From Prostheceraeus crozeri (taxonomy: Eukaryota; Platyhelminthes; Polycladida; Euryleptidae), in contig CAJQUW010007938.1 in assembly GCA_907163375.1 (NCBI GenBank), positions 62,001 through 126,000 on the forward strand: a DNA stretch of 64,000 bases. Reading direction: 5' to 3'. Made by a program: the position numbers and the translations under genes. The notes under the pieces were generated by a model. That model was not told the origin of the DNA, did not search any database, and saw only the letters and a program-made list of their open reading frames with translations. Numbering within the stretch: the stretch's first letter is position 1; the number at the start of each line of letters is the position of its first letter. Of this stretch, positions 13,148 through 25,398 are shown in pieces.

Positions 13148-14112
13148 TCACATGGAGTTCAACAAGGATTCACATAATTTGCGGACAACTCCAAGACAGA
13201 TACTGTGCATAAATTCAGGAGGAAAAGAGTCACGCAGGGAACAGATAGTTGCCAGAGGAGACAATGTCAGCTGATTGTCTTCCAACATGTTTTTATAATC
13301 TTCATTTTTCCGACGAATAGCATCTAAGTTTTCGAATCCAGAGTAAGGGAAGACCATTCCAAACTCTTTACGGCCTACAATTTTACAATAACTGCATCCC
13401 AACGCAGCTGAGTGACTGCTAATGCACTGCAGGAATGACCTAGCTGGTGCGTCACAAATGAACAGAACGTCGTTGACAACAATGTCAAAGCCACATATTC
13501 TAGTTGTATTGTGTCTTAAGGATTTCACTTCTAGAATGAATTTCTCCAAGAATTGTTTCAATTTGGGCTTGCCAACACCGCAAAATAATGCAAGAGGCAA
13601 AGGTTTGGGATAGCTTGACTCTTTCAAAATCATTAGCATAGGCCATAAATTTAAATTTGATGATTTAAATAGTGGTAGTCCATCAATGTTAATGTGAACA
13701 GTCAAAGAGTTCACTGATTTTTTCAACTTTAGAAACTGGTTTTCAATGTTGTACTTGATGTGCTCTACGATGCTAAAATAGGCTATGTCTGAATCACCTA
13801 TCTCGTTGACAAATGCAAAAGAGTTTGGGTTGCACATTTTCCTCAACAAGTAAAGGGAGCGAGGTACCGGCACATTCCGAGAGTTCAACTCTTGTAAAAG
13901 AAATTCCATAGCTCGTTTGCTGATGTTGAATATCATCATAAAAAGTAATAGAATTTCAGCCAAGCTTAAGTCTTTCGCTTCATCAAGTTGATCTATGTCC
14001 TCTAAAAACTCATCATCATCCACCATTTCATTGAGTGACGGCTGGTCCGAGAGCGTCATTTCAAAATCACAGGTACCATTTTCATTTGCTTCGTAAAAAG
14101 TCGAGCTTGTAT
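13148..14112 (-). CDS. EnSpm/CACTA-like transposase, main exon
   Basis: The minus-strand exon opens after a TCTTTTTCAG acceptor and reads through about 320 codons. The core resembles animal EnSpm/CACTA-type transposase proteins: a VHINIDGLPLFKSSN block (start of the nuclease-like core), PLALFCGVGKPK, then VLFICDAPARSFLQ, a CSYCKIVGRK pair of cysteines likely to bind metal, and a terminal SFPPEFMHSICLGVVRKL block. Asp residues in the INIDG and ICDAP blocks are plausible catalytic residues, but this was not verified. The frame stops soon after the last block, where homologues I recall continue with a long C-terminal part. The gene is therefore probably truncated or has lost its downstream exons. 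Confidence 0.65.
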
Positions 14113-14188
14113 CTGAAAAAGAATTGCGACACATAGTCAAAATATGCTTCAATAATAACTTTCATGCATGTGTAAAGGTTGTTTTAGG

Positions 14189-14869
14189 CAGACCTGTGCC
14201 AATTACTCCTGAAATTTAATTGATTATTATTACAAGTTAATTGCTTAAAATTGTAATTGATTACAAGTACTAATTACATCCCTATCAATGTAATTGATTA
14301 CAATTGCAAAATACTCCGCCTTTCTTCAATTACACTATTTGATTTCCCACCATTGCTTTCTAAGCGGATATGCAAAGATTAATAACAATTGCTCCCTGGA
14401 AAAACAGACCACGCATGTAGCATTGATATTAGATTGCCAACTTTTCATTCTTCCCCCAAGTGTTTTCGCCTTACAGTTCTACTGCCTTCAAACTGAAGAT
14501 AAAGCATTGTGATATCGCGACTTGCTGTTTCTGGAGACTTTATTACGCTTGCATATTTATCTCTGCTAAGACATAAATTGATTTAAAGATTGTGGTTTCT
14601 AGAAGAGTCTATGTGCCTCCTTTTATCCGAGGTGAAATTAAATAATAGCAGCTTTCTGATTTACATTTTCCGGACAGCATTTAGAGGGGGAAGGATTTAG
14701 ATTTTGACAAGAAGTTTTTGTGGCAAAATTCTCTGAAAAAATTTCCGGTAGTTGCACATCCATGTATGTTAGCGCATGATCGACTAAGAGAGCAAAGTAA
14801 TTTTAACTGCATGCTAATGACCAAACCAGAGTGTAAAGTGATTGCAATTACAATTACAACACATGTCTG
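14189..14869. mobile_element. Non-autonomous hAT-like element
   Basis: The outer ends are CAGACCTGTG and CACATGTCTG, a 10 bp terminal inverted repeat with one mismatch. The flanking 8-mers GTTTTAGG and ATCTTAGG agree at 6 of 8 positions, which suits the 8 bp target-site duplication of hAT transposons. Inside, just within each end, are many copies of TGTAATTGATTACA-like words, as hAT subterminal repeats often show. There is no transposase, so it would depend on a copy elsewhere. The size is 681 bp. Confidence 0.45.
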
Positions 14870-17127
14870 ATCTTAGGTATGGCTTAGGGTCCTTTCGGAG
14901 TTGCAACAAAACATAAGGAACTCTTGCAGGTCATTCCAAAAGAACGTATATTTTTCGGTCCTTAGTAATTTGAATTCTCTCAAGGTCAACCGATTTCAAT
15001 GAGACTAGTTTTGGAATTAATTTGTCTTGGCTCACATTTTTGGTACCGTAATGATTAAAAACACTGAAAAAACAGGGGTTTCCAGCGTTTGGCGCACGTC
15101 ACTCACTGTTTTCCTAGCAGTGAATGTAAGCAAAGAAACTACCGATAAGTCCACTGCTTTATCAACGGTAACACACTCCTGTGTAAAGGAAAAATGGTTT
15201 CAACCTCTACTGTTTAATTTCCAACAGCTTTCGTTACGATTTGACAAACCAGTCTTTCGTGTAGCAACCCTCTGGACCCCGTAAAAGAAGAAGGTAACAG
15301 CGCAAACGAGATACATCTCTAAAATCGCTATGATTCTGCAATTCGAACATGGCAATGAAACGCGCCATATTTTGTGATTTTGTGCATTACAAGATATCTT
15401 TTAAAGCAATATGGAATGATAATGATATGTGGACTTAAATTTTGTGATTCAGTAATCTGCTACTTAGCAATATGATAAAAGTTAAAAGATATGTCTTGAC
15501 AGACCAAATATATTAAAAAAACATGTCCACTGTTACACTCATTTCTTCAGATCATCAGTCATTGAGAGTGTGAATGAAGTGGAATATATTACCCAAAAAT
15601 ATAATCTGACGTGCAAAACAAGTCATGAATGGGCTCATTGCATTCATAACTTTATGTTTACCATAGGAAGTGTGCCTATCACAAGGAGAGTCGTCGACTT
15701 TTTGGGGGACCGACCGCCTGTTCCCGCTCGGTGTCTGGCGTTCCTCATCCTCTTGGCGGGAGACATATCAGTGACGTGCTCACTAACGATGACTCCGACG
15801 CCTCAGGGACACATTACCAGTTACAGAGTTGTCACCCCTGGTGCTTATCATTAGCGCGTAGGGGCCTGGAGCCCAAAGAGAACCAACCCTGATATCAAGT
15901 AGGCCTAACCAGACAAAACTATCGCTATCCCAGACACAGCCATCAAGTGCGTGCTCTGGACTTACGTGATCCCAGGAGGTTGACGACTGAAATTATATGT
16001 GAAAAACGAAGAATTGCTACAATTTGTAATAGCTGTTTGAATTTATGTATGGACCGAATTTTCAAATAAAGTATTATATGGTTATTGAATACTTCGATGT
16101 ACCAGATGAGCACTGAGCTCAATATAAAAATCAGCTCATCTGAGCTCAAAAAATAATCATGATCTTCCGATGATGTTACTCGTGAATGGCAATGTATCAA
16201 CTTCTCCTCGAGATACATTTTCAAGAATTCTCAATTTTGTAGTTAAACGATACTTCACAGCTATTTAAATATTCGATCAATGGATTTTGATACAAAGTTT
16301 GATCTAGAGAGTGAATAATAAGTTACTGTAAATCACATTTCGATGTTTCAATAGCTGGATAACAGCAAAAGCATCAACTTACCATGCAAGAAATGCATAC
16401 GTACCCAAGCAAAGCATAATGCTTGCATAAATCAAAAATTGCTTTCGGTACGGATTTAAAGGAATTTTAATCTTACAAAAAAGTAAGAATCCATAAAATG
16501 GACGACTGGCAACTCAACTTTGACAAATATTCGCATGCAGTATCTAAGAGGGCATTTTAGCCATGTTTGGGGATTTCCCAGCACATCAGTTGCAAAAAGA
16601 AAAAAGTTGTACCCCACAAAATGTTGAGGAACCGCCTATTTAAGTTTTGAAATCAACGCTTATTTCATGAATACATAAGAGATTTACCTAATCGGACATT
16701 GAGAATTAATGCATATCAAGCATACCGCATGCAACAAGTTTGATTATTTTTTAAATCTATCCGCTTTGATGCTCTATTAAGTCTACCAGTAGCTTGTAAA
16801 GCAATAGTAAAGTGAAGCAAATGTATTTCTTTTAATTCACACTAAGAATCGAAGAAGTACACGCCAAAAGGAAAGTTGTGAAAAATGTATATAGGTAGCA
16901 TGAGTTGATCCATCAACATTAATGTTATGATGTCACAAAAAAGGCATACATCGCACGCATTGGAAATTTGTGCATATATTATCACTATGCAGTAGGCTCG
17001 CACATCTGCCGTTAAAAGGCAAAACGACGTATTTCGGAATGTCATGGTTTTGAGAAAATCTGCTTTGTAAATGATATCATTCTAGGTGTGAATTCTGCTT
17101 TTTATACTTCCTGTATCTGATCCGATA

Positions 17128-17330
17128 TTTTAAAAGGTAAAACAACGTATTTCGAAATACGTTTCCCATGTGCCTGGATTTTAAAAGGCAAAACAACGTA
17201 TTTCGAAATACGTTTCCCATGTGCGTGGGTTTTAAAAGGCAAAACAACGTATTTCGAAATACGTTTCCCATTTGCGAGGATTTTAAAAGGTAAAACAACG
17301 TATTTCGAAATATGTTGCGCCTACTGTAGC
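17128..17330 (+). repeat. 51 bp tandem array, four units
   Basis: Units begin TTTTAAAAGGCAAAACAACG and contain CGTATTTCGAAATACG followed by TTTCCCATGTGC. Spacing is exactly 51 bp three times. Each unit repeats the terminal sequence of the enclosing element, which makes them candidate transposase-binding sites. Confidence 0.8.
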
Positions 17331-18629
17331 TTAGATTTCAAAAGACAGAACCGATAACGTTCGATCACAGCGTAAATTGAACTCAAGATACCGAAAAAAC
17401 ATTACATAAGCTGCCACGATTGCTATCAAGAAATACATAAACATTTTACATAAGCTGCACGTTGTCAATTTGTCCTCTACTACGCAATTTTAGTGCGCGC
17501 CAATTTGATTGGAGTGATACTATAAATAGTGATAGTGTGATAGTTTTGCAAAAGGGTATTTCGATATTTTTGCCACTATCCACATGAAGTTGTACTGCAA
17601 TTACTCCCAATTATATATAGCTACAACTACTGCAGTTTTATGTACTTTGTACACATATTTGTACTTTTATCCTGTTCATAGAAACGATGCCATACAAACT
17701 TCCATGTATACACGTAATCGAATTATTATTTCGGTCCATATTCATTATACGTCGGTCTCTCACACTATCTACTTATTGATGTCCTGTTACATTTTGCTTG
17801 TAGGACTAATGTTACTGGTAGACCAATGTCTGTTTTGGCACCTTAGAATATTTCAAGACAAAATATAAAAATCAAAATATGTTTTATATGATTTAAGTAT
17901 GTGTAATTAAGCCATACAAGCACAAAATTGTACAGTTATGTCTTTAATCAATAGAAAAATCTCGGTAGTCTTTCTTCAGGCATAATAAATCTAAAAATCA
18001 CATTCCCTAACATTCATGAGATCGTCAGCATCACCAACTTCCATATCTTTGTAAAATTGTTGACGATTAATAGGCATATGTTTTGAAAGATTCACCAGGT
18101 ATCTTTTTCTTCTGTTGAGAAATACCCCGTTTCTTGATTTCTTTTGGTATCCCTTCAATTGGTCGATCTTGCTCATCATGATATCTTTAAGCACGGATTT
18201 TTGAAAATAGGATGCTCTTGGAAAGGTCCATCGAAAATTTAGCTTTAGAAATACATAGTATGAACCTTTTCTAAACTGAACCACACGCGCTTCAGATAAG
18301 CCACGTAATCGCGCTAAAGTTTTTCTTTCTCCTGCTTAAGAAGTATCTCTCGAATTTTTCTCTTGGACATACCGCGTACTGAATACAAGATTTCAAGTAT
18401 CATCTTAAGTTTCATCTCGTTTATGAAATAATTTCCGGAACTCACTTTAAAGGAAAATAATTCACTGTGCTGCAAAAAAGCCCCGCTGGAATGTTCCATA
18501 TGCTCGAAAATGATATCATATGATTATATTGAATTGAAAGCTATTCAAACAATGATATTATTATATATATATTCGTATTAAGCGGTATTGCCTTGTACGC
18601 ATTATCTTATAAAAATAAAAGAAAAAGTT

Positions 18630-18780
18630 TGTATGTCGAAATACGTTGTTTTGCCTTTTAAAATCCTTGAAAAATAAACGCGTATTTCGAAATACGTTGT
18701 TTTGCCTTTTTAAAGTCCCTTGAAAAACTCACGCGTATTTTGAAATACGTCTGTTTTACCTTTTAAACTATCATCCAGTT
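18630..18780 (-). repeat. Inverted partner array of the 51 bp unit
   Basis: About three diverged units in the opposite orientation read CGAAATACGTTGTTTTGCC followed by TTTTAAA. They face the array at 17128-17330, so the element is symmetrical at both terminal and subterminal scale. Confidence 0.7.
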
Positions 18781-19897
18781 CTTTCTATTTTATTTTCCTT
18801 TAGCTTTACGTTACCTGTAATGTGGCATCAAATGTTTATGAATTACGACAAATATATTGATCCAATTCAAGCATTACCTGAAGTTCAGATTTCACTGGCT
18901 CTAATCTAACCTTTAAAAAAAGGTAAAAACGTATTCGAATAAGTGTTTTGCCTTTTAACGGCAGACATATGAATAAGCTTATATGTACGAACTAAACTTA
19001 CATAAACGTACATCGATAACATGTTCTTTTTGTTGAGTACATTACTATAAATGCATTCAGAGGTGCATGATGTTCTCAACGACAGAAGCCCATTAATTGA
19101 TCTAACAAAATTGGAAGTAGCTACTGTCACGGAAAGAAATTTCCATCGTCATTTCAGTAAAATAGCATATACACAAAATCAATTGCTGAGACACTGAACT
19201 TTTTTACATATATATATATGTAATGGATCATTCCCTTGCATCATCCTTTTACCTGATGACGGATTGTAGTTGCAGTTTGAAAATTTGTACTTTTTTTATT
19301 TTAACTTGTTTTGGTTAATAATAATACCTAAATTGCCCTGAAGCGCTTTTATTTCTGAAAAAAAAAATATATATATAGGTCAAATGCAAATGCTATAAAT
19401 AATACAAAACATAAACCTACGGAGAATCAAAACTCAAAATTAACTTAAACGCCAATCGATTTCTGCCGTCTACTGCGGCTTCTCAAGGCAAACTGATGTA
19501 TTATAACCAAATACAAAATATTGAAATAAATGATATCAAAGCTAACGAAGACGTACATAGTATATAGTATGGTAAAAATAAAAAGACTAAATTACATAGA
19601 ATTCAAAGTAGGACCAAATAAGTTGATGAAATATCTTTCTTTCATCTCTCGATCTATGCGAGTGAATGTTGGCGGCAGCTGAAAGAAAGGTGCAGCAGTA
19701 AACCTCCCTTCTCCACACGTTGAAATATGATGGCTCACTTTCAACTTAGCATATTGGCGGTTGTTGACGTGCTCCACCCTCCGACAGCACGTCTATGCTA
19801 CCTCCGACACCTATATGCTTGATCATGATCGAAAATCAAAATTGATGAGACTCAATTTTTAGGAAGATTCCATACTTAGAACTGCATTTCCACTTAC

Positions 19898-20110
19898 CGC
19901 ATCTATCATAATTGACATGAGAAGAAAAGAAATCCATTCCCCCTTCAGTAATATTCTCGAAGAATAACTGACCATTTGAACAAACTCTTGCTGCAGATGG
20001 TTCATCGGAAGCATTGGGATAATCAGAGAAATGACCGCTCGCACTTGACCATGTACATCCAGTTGTTGCTGAGTCATCCAAGTGAGAAAATTGTCTAGAA
20101 GTTGATGCAT
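19898..20110 (-). CDS. Possible upstream exon of the transposase gene
   Basis: The minus-strand exon opens after an ATCGTTTCAG acceptor and closes at GATGCG/GTAAGTG, a strong donor. The frame that fits both ends is rich in Ser, Asp and Asn (for example SDYPNASDEPSAARV), then GQLFFENITEGGMDFFSSHVN. It ends in phase 1, which matches the phase of the 14112 acceptor. A Ser/Asp-rich N-terminal region ahead of the transposase core is usual for EnSpm-like proteins. An earlier exon must exist, since this one starts with two bases of a codon, but it was not found. Confidence 0.45.
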
Positions 20111-21360
20111 CTGAAACGATATTCAAAAGTTAAAATCAAAATTGAATCGTCAAAACGCAAAATTATTTGAAGGCACATGCCGCAATCAATGCACCTTTCA
20201 TTCAAATCAGTTCTATCAATAAAACATGCGCTGAAATCTGCTCGTCTGTTTAACATAAACACAAGCACAAACATCTGATGAAATGCAATCTACGCATTAT
20301 AGACGCCTGTCTTTTAGGCTACACTGTAGACACCTTTTTGAGGTTCAATTGTGGAGAGAATCAAACAATAATCCAAGAAAATCATTATTCGAAAAGTAAT
20401 ATGGTTTCATTATCCAAGAATGCCATATCGAGAATTGCATACACACAGTGAAGACTAATATTGGAATTCGCGCGAATCCATCGAATAGACGGATCCTTGA
20501 ATTTTGGATTCGCGCTAAAAAGCATGACACTGAGCCGGTCATTTCTGAAATTGAACAATTATCTCTTCAATGATAGATCATGTATTGATTGTGCTGAAAC
20601 TATCACATTTTATTTATTTTCAATATCACTTGTTAAAAAAACAGTGTTTTAAAGGCGGTTATTCGATAAAGTTTAAAGGAAACGGACATTCTGCAGACTA
20701 ATAAAATAACCTTGAGACAGTAAATGGACAAGCTGCCAGAAATTTTATTAGAGAATCACTAGAAATGTTGCTCTCATATACAATGTGTTGTATTATGAAT
20801 TGCATTAAGCACTTACTTCTTCTCTCGAAGAATGTGAAAATGATTGGTTTGAGTTTGCAAAAAATGAGAAATTGTAACATTCTTCGTGCTATGATAACTT
20901 GAACTACACATGAATGTTTACCAAAAGCGTGTTTATTAGCTGTACACAACTCTTTAATGATAGGCTGTATTACAATGTGGTCATTAAATGTGGTTACATA
21001 TTTGCTTAAGTGCCTAAGATCCCATCCCCATGACATGCAACCATAGAACTTATTAACTATTGTGCATTGCCTCTTGTGCATACTTCTCGTGACGGGAATT
21101 CACATCATAAATCCGAAAGGATGCTGCAGCAAAATATCGAATCATCTGACGCACTGGCGGTGTTCATGTTATCAAAGTTATGAGACATCCCCAATGTTGG
21201 CTCAATTGATTAACCCGAGACGACCGTTTGCCACGTGCACTTCACGATCATCTTCGTGTCCAAGTTGGTATATCAGAAATTTGTGCATTAGCTATGATCA
21301 TCAAGCTAACACAAGATGAAGATAAGTTTTAGTAGCATACATGTACATGGTAGTAGCTTG
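20111..21360. other. AT-rich stretch without a supported gene
   Basis: Open frames here have no recognisable domain. A short inverted pair, TTCGCGCGAATCCA and TGGATTCGCGC, lies at about 20464-20516. The first exon of the transposase gene could be in this stretch or further right. Confidence 0.35.
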
Positions 21361-21364
21361 CGAG

Positions 21365-22310
21365 TAGTCAAAAATGTCGAGTTGAGGCAAACACTCGACT
21401 CGACTTGAGTTTTGCCGCTCGTGTACCCGACCGACTCGACTAGACTTGACGAAAATATTCAATTATATGCTAGTTATATTGATATATAATTTTACATTGT
21501 GATAATATCTATAAAATATGCACATACAAGTTATATCTCCTGAATCAGCCGTTGAAGGCTGCAAAAATATAACAGTTGTCTGCTTGCCCAATGCCAACTT
21601 CTGTTATCTTCGCAAGTTAGTTGATCCTTTTGCAGTGTAGTCAACAAATACAAGCAGTGAAAAAACAAATTTTGCTGGCACTTAAATCATAAACCATTTG
21701 CGCTGCTGTCTCAGACAACAGCTCAGGAAAACTGCTTTCCGTCAAATGCAATGCGGACCTGATATTTTACTTATTAATGTAGTCTGCATTTCATTGTCAG
21801 TTAGCAAAAAGACTGAGATTGCTGACAGCAAAGAGTTAATATATTGGTGTAATTTGAGAAGCGTAGTGGTCATTATTATGCAACACTCACATTGGTACTA
21901 CAGTTGATAGATTGTATGAAGTGGTATTCTTCAGGAGTACTATAGACAACGTACATAGTGTGATGCTAAAATGTAGGTACATGCATGCAAACTCCACTAG
22001 CGCCTATAGTTATTGACATGAGTAGATGCCTTCTCTGACTTCGGAGAGACCAGTAGACATATGACAATACATGACTGCAACAAATACACTGAATAAAAAT
22101 TTCGTGCTGTTGTTTTTATAGACCAATCAACTTTCTAATACTGAATGATTGCTGCCCTTGTTCTTATGTTAATTAAGAAAAGCGATAGGCCTAATTTTTA
22201 AAAAATTGTGGTGTACACTTTTTGATTTCCAATTGTCCTACATGTGAGAATTCTGCCCGACTCGAATCGACTGGCCACGGGTTTCAGCCGATTCCGCTCC
22301 GAAATGAATG
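21365..22310. repeat. GACTCGA-rich block pair, possible old element
   Basis: Two patches rich in CGACTCGA-type words, at about 21370-21450 and 22250-22300, flank about 0.8 kb of AT-rich DNA. Similar words occur at 12049-12107. They could be the subterminal repeats of one hAT-like family, but clean terminal repeats were not found. Confidence 0.25.
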
Positions 22311-23361
22311 CCTTAGTAGCATGTTGTATGCATCTAATTGATATGACCTCGGTCGAGTGAAAAAGTACTCTAAGCGGAGCACTAAGCGGCAGTACATTCG
22401 CTGTACAGCTAAGAGGCAGTCTGCGTGTCTATATACATCAGGCCTGTCCGCCATCATTTTTTATGTCAAGAAAAATTCCTATCACGGTACTCTTGAAACA
22501 AATGCATTTTCCTGTCATCTTTAATGCAGCGTATTAGTTTTTTACAACAGCAGATGAAATACACACGATCATCTCCGCAATGTCGTGTAGAACGAAAAAG
22601 GGTAGGAATAAAAGCAACTCTACACGAAGCGATGCAAATGAATCCTTGGATAATCTCACCCATTTCTCTTGAGATGTTGGTCAAATCTTGAAAAAGCTTG
22701 ACTCTTGCTCGCTTGTTCTTGATTCGAAGGGACATGATTGAATCGAATGTCTTATATTTCTGCTAGAATTAGCAGCGACTTAAGCTCGATCCGCAAGGGT
22801 AACTTCAACTTGTAACAGCTGTTTATCGAAAAATCAAACCGTGTAAAATATGGTTGTACTAAATTTAATACCTCAAACAAACACGTCAAAATCTAAAAAT
22901 CTTGTCAAGTTTCTTTCTGCTGTGTTCAGTGCTATTCATGCATGCCATTGCATAAAGAAGAGCAAAGCTCCTCTGATTAGTCTGCTAAATTCAGTATTTT
23001 CCCCTGAATGCGCCAATATGTCACCAAATTTGCAGAAAAAACTGAACAATCATCACACATCAACATGTTGAAGAACTCAGTAAAAAATAGAATATATCCG
23101 TGCCAAAGCCTAAAAGATGTAAAACAATAATAAGAAAACATGTACCTCGCAATGTGTAATGCAATGAGTGACTTTCAATCGATATTTCTTACTATCTGGG
23201 TTACATCTGGAAAATCCCATATGCTGTACATATGGAGTGGCCACGCACCATACCACATGTGTTATTTTGCTACTTTTTGATCAAATAACTGGTCATAAAC
23301 TTGCTCATGACTTGTTTATGTATCATTTCCTTCTAGATGAATTACTTCCGCTTCATTTTAT
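22311..23361. other. AT-rich stretch up to the palindrome
   Basis: Nothing supported. It is the last part of the window with no mirror copy visible, only because the window ends at 64000, which mirrors 23362. Confidence 0.4.
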
Positions 23362-23920
23362 CACGAAAATTACACTTTGGAAATTTCGTCCAGATCCATC
23401 CCACATACCCATATGGCGGCCACATGGCTCCCATATTTTCGTTCCCAGTGGGAACGACCGAAATGTCCATCTAACCGATACCACAAAATTATCGGTCAGA
23501 AGACACATACGGCAGCCTAAGTGCAAATACAAAGCTTGTATGAATACTCCAGTTGTGGTCGCCACAGTGACGCACGCGTATAATTACGGACCACCCCAAA
23601 CATCCGTGGTTAAGGCAGTTAATATATTCTTTAACGCGCGTACGTGCGCGCTGCACTGAGTCAGCAATCACGTGATCTAATGCTGTCAAAAACATCGGGA
23701 ATGTTTTATGAATGCGCGGGCGAGCGTTTTATAGTTTGCACGTCGTCCACGGTTGTCCGCGTTGCATGCCGCCTGAACCACGGAGGAGTCGCTTATCAAA
23801 ATCCGTCTTCCCTGAGTATGAAATTGAGGTCCCCATCATATTGTTTAGCCTCGACTGATGCATACAAACACATGAGACGGAGTGTTATATAACAACTGGC
23901 TGACATATGTTGCAGCAATG

Positions 23921-23996
23921 TCACGCGTAGCCGCGGATGTAGGGTCATTACGCGTAGTTTAGGCGTGAATTACGCGTAGTTTGAGCGTGACATGTC
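23921..23996. repeat. ACGCGTAG short repeats
   Basis: ACGCGTAG occurs three times, with GGCGTGA and GAGCGTGA words between, and the block is bounded by GTCACGCGTAG and GTGACATGTCAC. A perfect palindrome, GTTCCCAGTGGGAAC, lies at 23441-23455. Both recur in the right arm. Confidence 0.45.
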
Positions 23997-25398
23997 ACCT
24001 AGTGCAAGATGATTTTCGAATTCAGCGTGAAAAATTGAACATAGAAGGAAATTTTCAAAGAAGACGAAGTGCAAGTTTGAAAAGACAAAAATTATTCATA
24101 TGGTGAGTTCTAAGCTTTCCCTCAATGGCTAAATGTAATACGGAGTGCCTCATACGCATGTGTACGAAATCACATAGATGCCTGTCCTATTGATACGCGT
24201 GTGTCATGCAATCATTGTTCAACATGTCAAAATTTGTTAATACTTGGGTCGATGTTACGATGACACGCAATGTGCGTCTATGTTGTGATCCTATTTTATG
24301 TCTATACATTTGCTCAACAATTATTGCCATTGTCACCACTGGAAATAATTTCATCCATTTCTATGTTCATGGTCCGTAACCCTGGAAAAAATTCTGAAAC
24401 TCTACGACCGAGAGCATATGGCATGAAAAAAGTATACGCGAACGTTTCGCATCACCGTAGGCTTATAGTGCACTTATCGGTATTAGAATTTCAAAATTTT
24501 TTCATTGATAACTGCGACCGATGAAGTTGAAGGATTTCACTGGGTTTGCAACAACACATACTCTTTTGCAGTTATACGAGCATATGATACACATGACGCT
24601 CGTACATATTTCTTGCATGCTCACTTCCCATTGAAATTCAGTCCAATGAAACCTTTTTGTCGTTAAAAGTGAGATCAGACATAAAAGTTCCTAGAAAAGT
24701 TTTCCTAGAAATGATCCACCAGGAAAATTGTGCAGTATAAAGATGCTACCTTTTTTTGAGATATTTCATATTATCTACGTCTATTGAAATCTAGTAAATG
24801 TATCAACATACAGCTTACTCAATATGATTCACTAATTTCAATTTTTGTCTTTTAAGGAACCTACAATTTTCTTTATTCTTCTGAATTCACTTTACTTTTA
24901 ATTACTTCTGCTTTCCCAATTCGAATGTTATCGTAAATCAGAAGCCATTTGCTGCAATACGGGCTCGTATATTCAACGTAATAGAACTTATGAAACGTTT
25001 TGAGAAGTTTTGTTTATTACTATTAATATTTTGAAAGACAAGGAGCGGAAACCTAGAACTTACGTTTTGCAGTATATAACTGATTTATGAATCCACTTAT
25101 CAACACTCTATGAAATGGCGGGCATAACGAACAAGAGAAAGAATAGGCATTTACTTCTGACATATATGTATTTTTTGCCAGTTCAATTTTCACAGAAGCA
25201 GCGTAGAGGATGCTATATACGACGCCAGGACAATACAGACGGATACGAAAGCAGGAGATGTTAGATATGGCCGTCGTCAACATTCCACTGGACAGTAATG
25301 AATAGGGAAGGGCTTCATCACCTCACCCCAGTAAATGTGGTCGTATGTTGGAATCAGTTGAGATAGATAATAAGACAATATCTGGAAATAGGTATGGA

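Larger units (their letters stand above)
17005..18967. mobile_element. DNA transposon with TTAA termini and palindromic subterminal arrays
   Basis: The ends TCTGCCGTTAAAAGGCAAAAC and its reverse complement match almost exactly at 17005 and 18967. Each contains TTAA, the target of Kolobok and piggyBac transposons. If TTAA is the duplicated target, the terminal repeat proper starts AAGGCAAAAC. Inside each end lie arrays of the same sequence with the 16 bp palindrome CGTATTTCGAAATACG. The left array has four units of 51 bp starting at 17128, 17179, 17230 and 17281. The right array (18630-18780) has about three in the opposite orientation. The middle holds two short minus-strand frames (17991-18284, basic; 18314-18499) with no recognised domain. 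The family is uncertain. Confidence 0.65.
14113..19897 (-). other. Proposed intron of the transposase gene, with nested elements
   Basis: The exon at 19898-20110 ends with one base of a codon, and the exon at 14112 starts with two, so a join keeps the frame. The gap holds a hAT-like element (14189-14869) and a TTAA-type element (17005-18967), listed separately. A GC-richer patch at about 15690-15970 looks foreign to its surroundings but was not identified. The rest is AT-rich and without supported genes. Confidence 0.35.

Noticed and set aside
22466-22735. 89-codon minus-strand frame as a further upstream exon of the transposase
   Set aside because: No similarity to transposase N-termini was seen, and no phase-matching donor was found.
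23168-23659. 163-codon open frame on the plus strand at the start of the left arm
   Set aside because: No domain, low-complexity hydrophobic and His-rich composition, and competing frames on the other strand. It looks like chance.
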